Below are positions 4,297 to 6,551 of a stretch of 6,551 nucleotides of DNA, in pieces (the stretch's first letter is position 1; each line of letters begins with the position of its first letter). The notes under the pieces were generated by a model, which worked only from the letters and a program-made list of their open reading frames with translations, searched no databases and was not told the DNA's origin. Source of the stretch: Armatimonadota bacterium (GTDB lineage Bacteria; Armatimonadota; Zipacnadia; Zipacnadales; UBA11051); the NCBI GenBank assembly GCA_003542955.1, contig DPJP01000335.1:14680-21230 (forward strand). Reading direction: 5' to 3'. The translations under genes were made by a program, and so were the position numbers.

Positions 4297-6551
4297 ATGA
4301 ACGGCCTGGGAATACGAACCGGCCTCGCCCTGCTCGCGGCTATGGCGGCGTGCACCTGCGCACTCGCGCAGGTCAGCACCGTCGATCCGCTGCTGGGCTA
4401 CGTGTGCCCCGCCGGCGGCCGGCAGGGGACCACGGTGCAGATCATGGTCGGGGGCGTCCGGATCAGCCGGGCAACGGACGCTGTCGTCTCCGGCCGGGGC
4501 GTCGAGGCACGGGTGCTGGCGGCATTCCCGCCCACCAGGCCCCCGGACCAGGAGCAGCGCGACGCGCTTCGCGAGGCACTCAAGGCGGCGATGCTGCAGG
4601 TGCAGGGCGGACCTCCCGCCGAACTCCCGACGGATGACACACTGCCGCGCCATCCGCTTGTCTGGGCCCTGCAAGACCCTACCTCCGAAGGCATACAGCG
4701 CCTCATCTACGAGTTCTTCGGCGTCCGCCCCAGAGTGCAGGTCAACTCGTCAATTGCCGAGACGGCCGTCGTGGAACTCACTATCGCCGCGAATGCCCCG
4801 CCGGGGGACCGCGAACTACGCCTGGTGACGCCGGCGGGCTACAGCAATCCGATGTACATCCAGGTGAGCACCAGCCCGGAGGTTCTCGAGCTGGAGCCGA
4901 ATGACCCCGAGACCCCGTGGCAGAGCGCCCCCGTCGAGGTACCCGTCGTCTTCAACGGCCAGATTCGCGAGGGCGATGTCGACCGCTTCCGCTTCCGCGC
5001 CGAGGCAGGCCAGAACCTGGTCATCCGCACCCAGGCACGCAGGCTCGTCCCCTACATGGCGGACGCCGTGCCCGGCTGGTTCGAGGCCGCGATCGTGCTC
5101 TACGACGAGGCCGGCGCGCAGGTTGCCTACGCCGACTGCTACCGCTTCGACCCCGACCCCGTCCTGTTCCATGAGGTCAAGCAATCTGGGACGTACACAC
5201 TCGAGATATTCGACTCGATCTATCGCGGCCGGCAGGACTTCGTCTACCGCGTGACCGTCTCCGAGCAACCGTTTGCCACCGGCATCTTCCCCCTCGGAGG
5301 TCCGATGGGCAGCGCGACCGCGGCAGAACTCGTGGGCTGGAACCTGCCGCAGACGCGGGTGACACTCGATACCAGTCCCGACCTCAGGGTCAGGGAGATC
5401 ACTGCAGTCGGGGACCAATGGCTGCAGGCGCCCGTCAAGTACACCGTCGGGACGCTCCCGGAGCAGATCGAGCAGGAGCCGAACGATACGCTGGCGGCCG
5501 CCCGCAAGATTCAGCCCCCAGTCATCATCAACGGCCGCATCGACCCGCCCGGCGACGTCGACGCGTGGATACTCATGGGCCGGCAGGGCGAGCGGATAGT
5601 CATTGACGTCGAGGCGCGGCGTCTGAACTCGCCACTCGACTCCTTCGTGCAGGTCATCGATGCGTTCGGCAACGCGGTGGCGACCAATGACGACCGCCAA
5701 TCGCCAAAGATAGGCCTGCAGACTCACTTCGCCGACTCCTACCTCTCTGTCGAGTTGCCCGCCGACAACGCCTACTGTGTGCGCTTGAGCGACACGGCGC
5801 AGCACGGCGGGCCAGACTACTCATACCGCATCCGGATCTCGGAACCACAGCCCGATTTCTCGCTATACGTCAACCCTTCGGCAGTCAATACCGTCCGCGG
5901 GCGCACTGACCTGATCCGTCTGCACGCGATCCGCACCGACGGCCTCGATGGTCCCATCGACCTCGGGCTCACGGGCGTTGCGGAGGGGTATGTGCTGGCA
6001 GGGGCGCAGATACCCGCCGGTCGCGATCAAGTAACCTGCACTCTCACAACGCCAATCGATGCCCCGGAGGGCAAGAGCCCCCTGTACATTGTGGGCGAAG
6101 CGGCAACCCCGAGCGGCACGATCGCCAAGTACGCGCACCCGATGGACACCTGGGAGCAGGCGTTTGCCTACAGCCACCTGGTGCCCGCGGCGGAGCATCT
6201 CATCTGCATCCCCCAGCCCAACAGCCGCGCATCCGTATTCCGCCTGTATTCCGCCCAGCCGGTGCCGCTGGTACCCGGCGAATCGACGAAGGTCGCGTTC
6301 ACCACGCCGGCCAAGGCGCTGCCCCCGGAGGTTGAGTTCAGGCTGCTCGAGGCGCCCGCGGGCCTCAGCATCAGGGACTCGCGCTTCGAGGGAGGGACAA
6401 TCATCCTGACCCTCAAGGCCGACAAGAAGCTCGATGCACCAATAGACTCGGCCGGCAACCTGATCGTCCAGATGTGGGGCACAAGCAGACCGCGGCCCCA
6501 GGCCGGGCGGCCACCCGCCCCACCACGGCAGTACGCGGCAGGATACCTGCC
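4297..6551 (+). CDS. Secreted protein with two PPC domains and Ig-like modules (3' end outside window)
   Basis: Open for 751 codons to the right edge with no stop, so the product is at least 751 residues. A Sec signal peptide (residues 1-24) has a hydrophobic core of Leu/Ala and a likely cut after ALA (24). Two sandwich-like modules open with a Pro-x-Gly-Gly turn: VCPAGGRQGTTVQ (36-48) and IFPLGGPMGSA (330-340). Each leads into a PPC-type (pre-peptidase C-terminal) domain. The first is about 200-320, with EPND (200-203) and NGQIREGDVDRFRF (from 220). The second is about 389-517, with QEPND near 393, NGRIDPPGDVDAW and a TNDDR loop. Residues 78-142 are helix-rich, followed by a beta stretch ending in PPGDRELRL and TPAGYSNP. 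After 518 come beta-rich, probably Ig-like segments, including AFAYSHLVPA. No protease or other catalytic motif is visible in this part. It is probably a surface or periplasmic binding or scaffold partner of the two upstream proteins. Confidence 0.92.
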   Translation, partial: MNGLGIRTGLALLAAMAACTCALAQVSTVDPLLGYVCPAGGRQGTTVQIMVGGVRISRATDAVVSGRGVEARVLAAFPPTRPPDQEQRDALREALKAAMLQVQGGPPAELPTDDTLPRHPLVWALQDPTSEGIQRLIYEFFGVRPRVQVNSSIAETAVVELTIAANAPPGDRELRLVTPAGYSNPMYIQVSTSPEVLELEPNDPETPWQSAPVEVPVVFNGQIREGDVDRFRFRAEAGQNLVIRTQARRLVPYMADAVPGWFEAAIVLYDEAGAQVAYADCYRFDPDPVLFHEVKQSGTYTLEIFDSIYRGRQDFVYRVTVSEQPFATGIFPLGGPMGSATAAELVGWNLPQTRVTLDTSPDLRVREITAVGDQWLQAPVKYTVGTLPEQIEQEPNDTLAAARKIQPPVIINGRIDPPGDVDAWILMGRQGERIVIDVEARRLNSPLDSFVQVIDAFGNAVATNDDRQSPKIGLQTHFADSYLSVELPADNAYCVRLSDTAQHGGPDYSYRIRISEPQPDFSLYVNPSAVNTVRGRTDLIRLHAIRTDGLDGPIDLGLTGVAEGYVLAGAQIPAGRDQVTCTLTTPIDAPEGKSPLYIVGEAATPSGTIAKYAHPMDTWEQAFAYSHLVPAAEHLICIPQPNSRASVFRLYSAQPVPLVPGESTKVAFTTPAKALPPEVEFRLLEAPAGLSIRDSRFEGGTIILTLKADKKLDAPIDSAGNLIVQMWGTSRPRPQAGRPPAPPRQYAAGYL

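Noticed and set aside
3586..4674. Minus-strand open frame (362 codons) opposite the DUF1501 and PPC genes
   Set aside because: It spans two unrelated plus-strand genes and their gap, and its product is Arg/His/Ala-rich low-complexity sequence typical of shadow frames.
4816..5805. Long minus-strand open frame (329 codons) opposite the PPC gene
   Set aside because: The plus strand encodes clear PPC domains here. Long antisense frames are expected in GC-rich coding DNA, and the translation has no recognisable motif or start context.

Overview
The window is about 6.5 kb of GC-rich bacterial DNA. It reads like the chromosome of an environmental planctomycete-type bacterium. The wider PVC group, Armatimonadota and Hydrogenedentota-like lineages cannot be excluded. 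Three things suggest this: a C-terminal piece of an H-X9-DG prepilin-type protein, a DUF1549/DUF1553 gene directly followed by a DUF1501 gene, and a large secreted protein with PPC domains. All are hallmarks of paralogue-rich secreted protein families in those phyla. Recognisable Shine-Dalgarno motifs (GGAG, AGGGG) precede most starts. I see no mobile element, CRISPR array, tRNA or rRNA.

Layout. Positions 1-195 (+) hold the end of an H-X9-DG prepilin-like protein. After a 61-bp convergent gap with a nested hairpin comes a small cupin-fold protein at 257-577 (-). Its metal ligands are mostly substituted, although the cupin motif spacing is intact. A 317-bp divergent intergenic region (578-894) holds candidate control elements crowded next to the following gene: a weak sigma70-like box pair, two direct GAGTGAGT copies one helical turn apart, and a perfect 14-bp palindrome. 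From 895 to the right edge three genes run on the + strand with 24-bp and 39-bp gaps, most likely one operon: a DUF1549-DUF1553 protein (895-2868), a Tat-exported DUF1501 protein (2893-4257), and a Sec-exported PPC-domain protein that runs off the window (4297-6551).

How the genes may work together. The DUF1549/DUF1553 plus DUF1501 pairing is a very common but biochemically uncharacterised unit. DUF1501 belongs to the alkaline phosphatase/sulfatase-like fold, so a hydrolytic step outside the cytoplasm is a reasonable guess. The third protein looks like a non-catalytic, beta-rich surface or scaffold protein. All three carry export signals (Sec, Tat, Sec), so they should meet outside the cytoplasmic membrane.

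The most interesting points are these. The DUF1549/DUF1553 protein has no CxxCH haem motif anywhere, including the site where relatives carry one, and it has an LTxxQ-like helical segment at its N-terminus. The cupin has lost three of four metal ligands while keeping exact motif spacing. The palindrome-plus-repeat block in front of the operon is a candidate operator. No completely new system is evident. This looks like a divergent version of a known but functionally unexplained secreted cassette.
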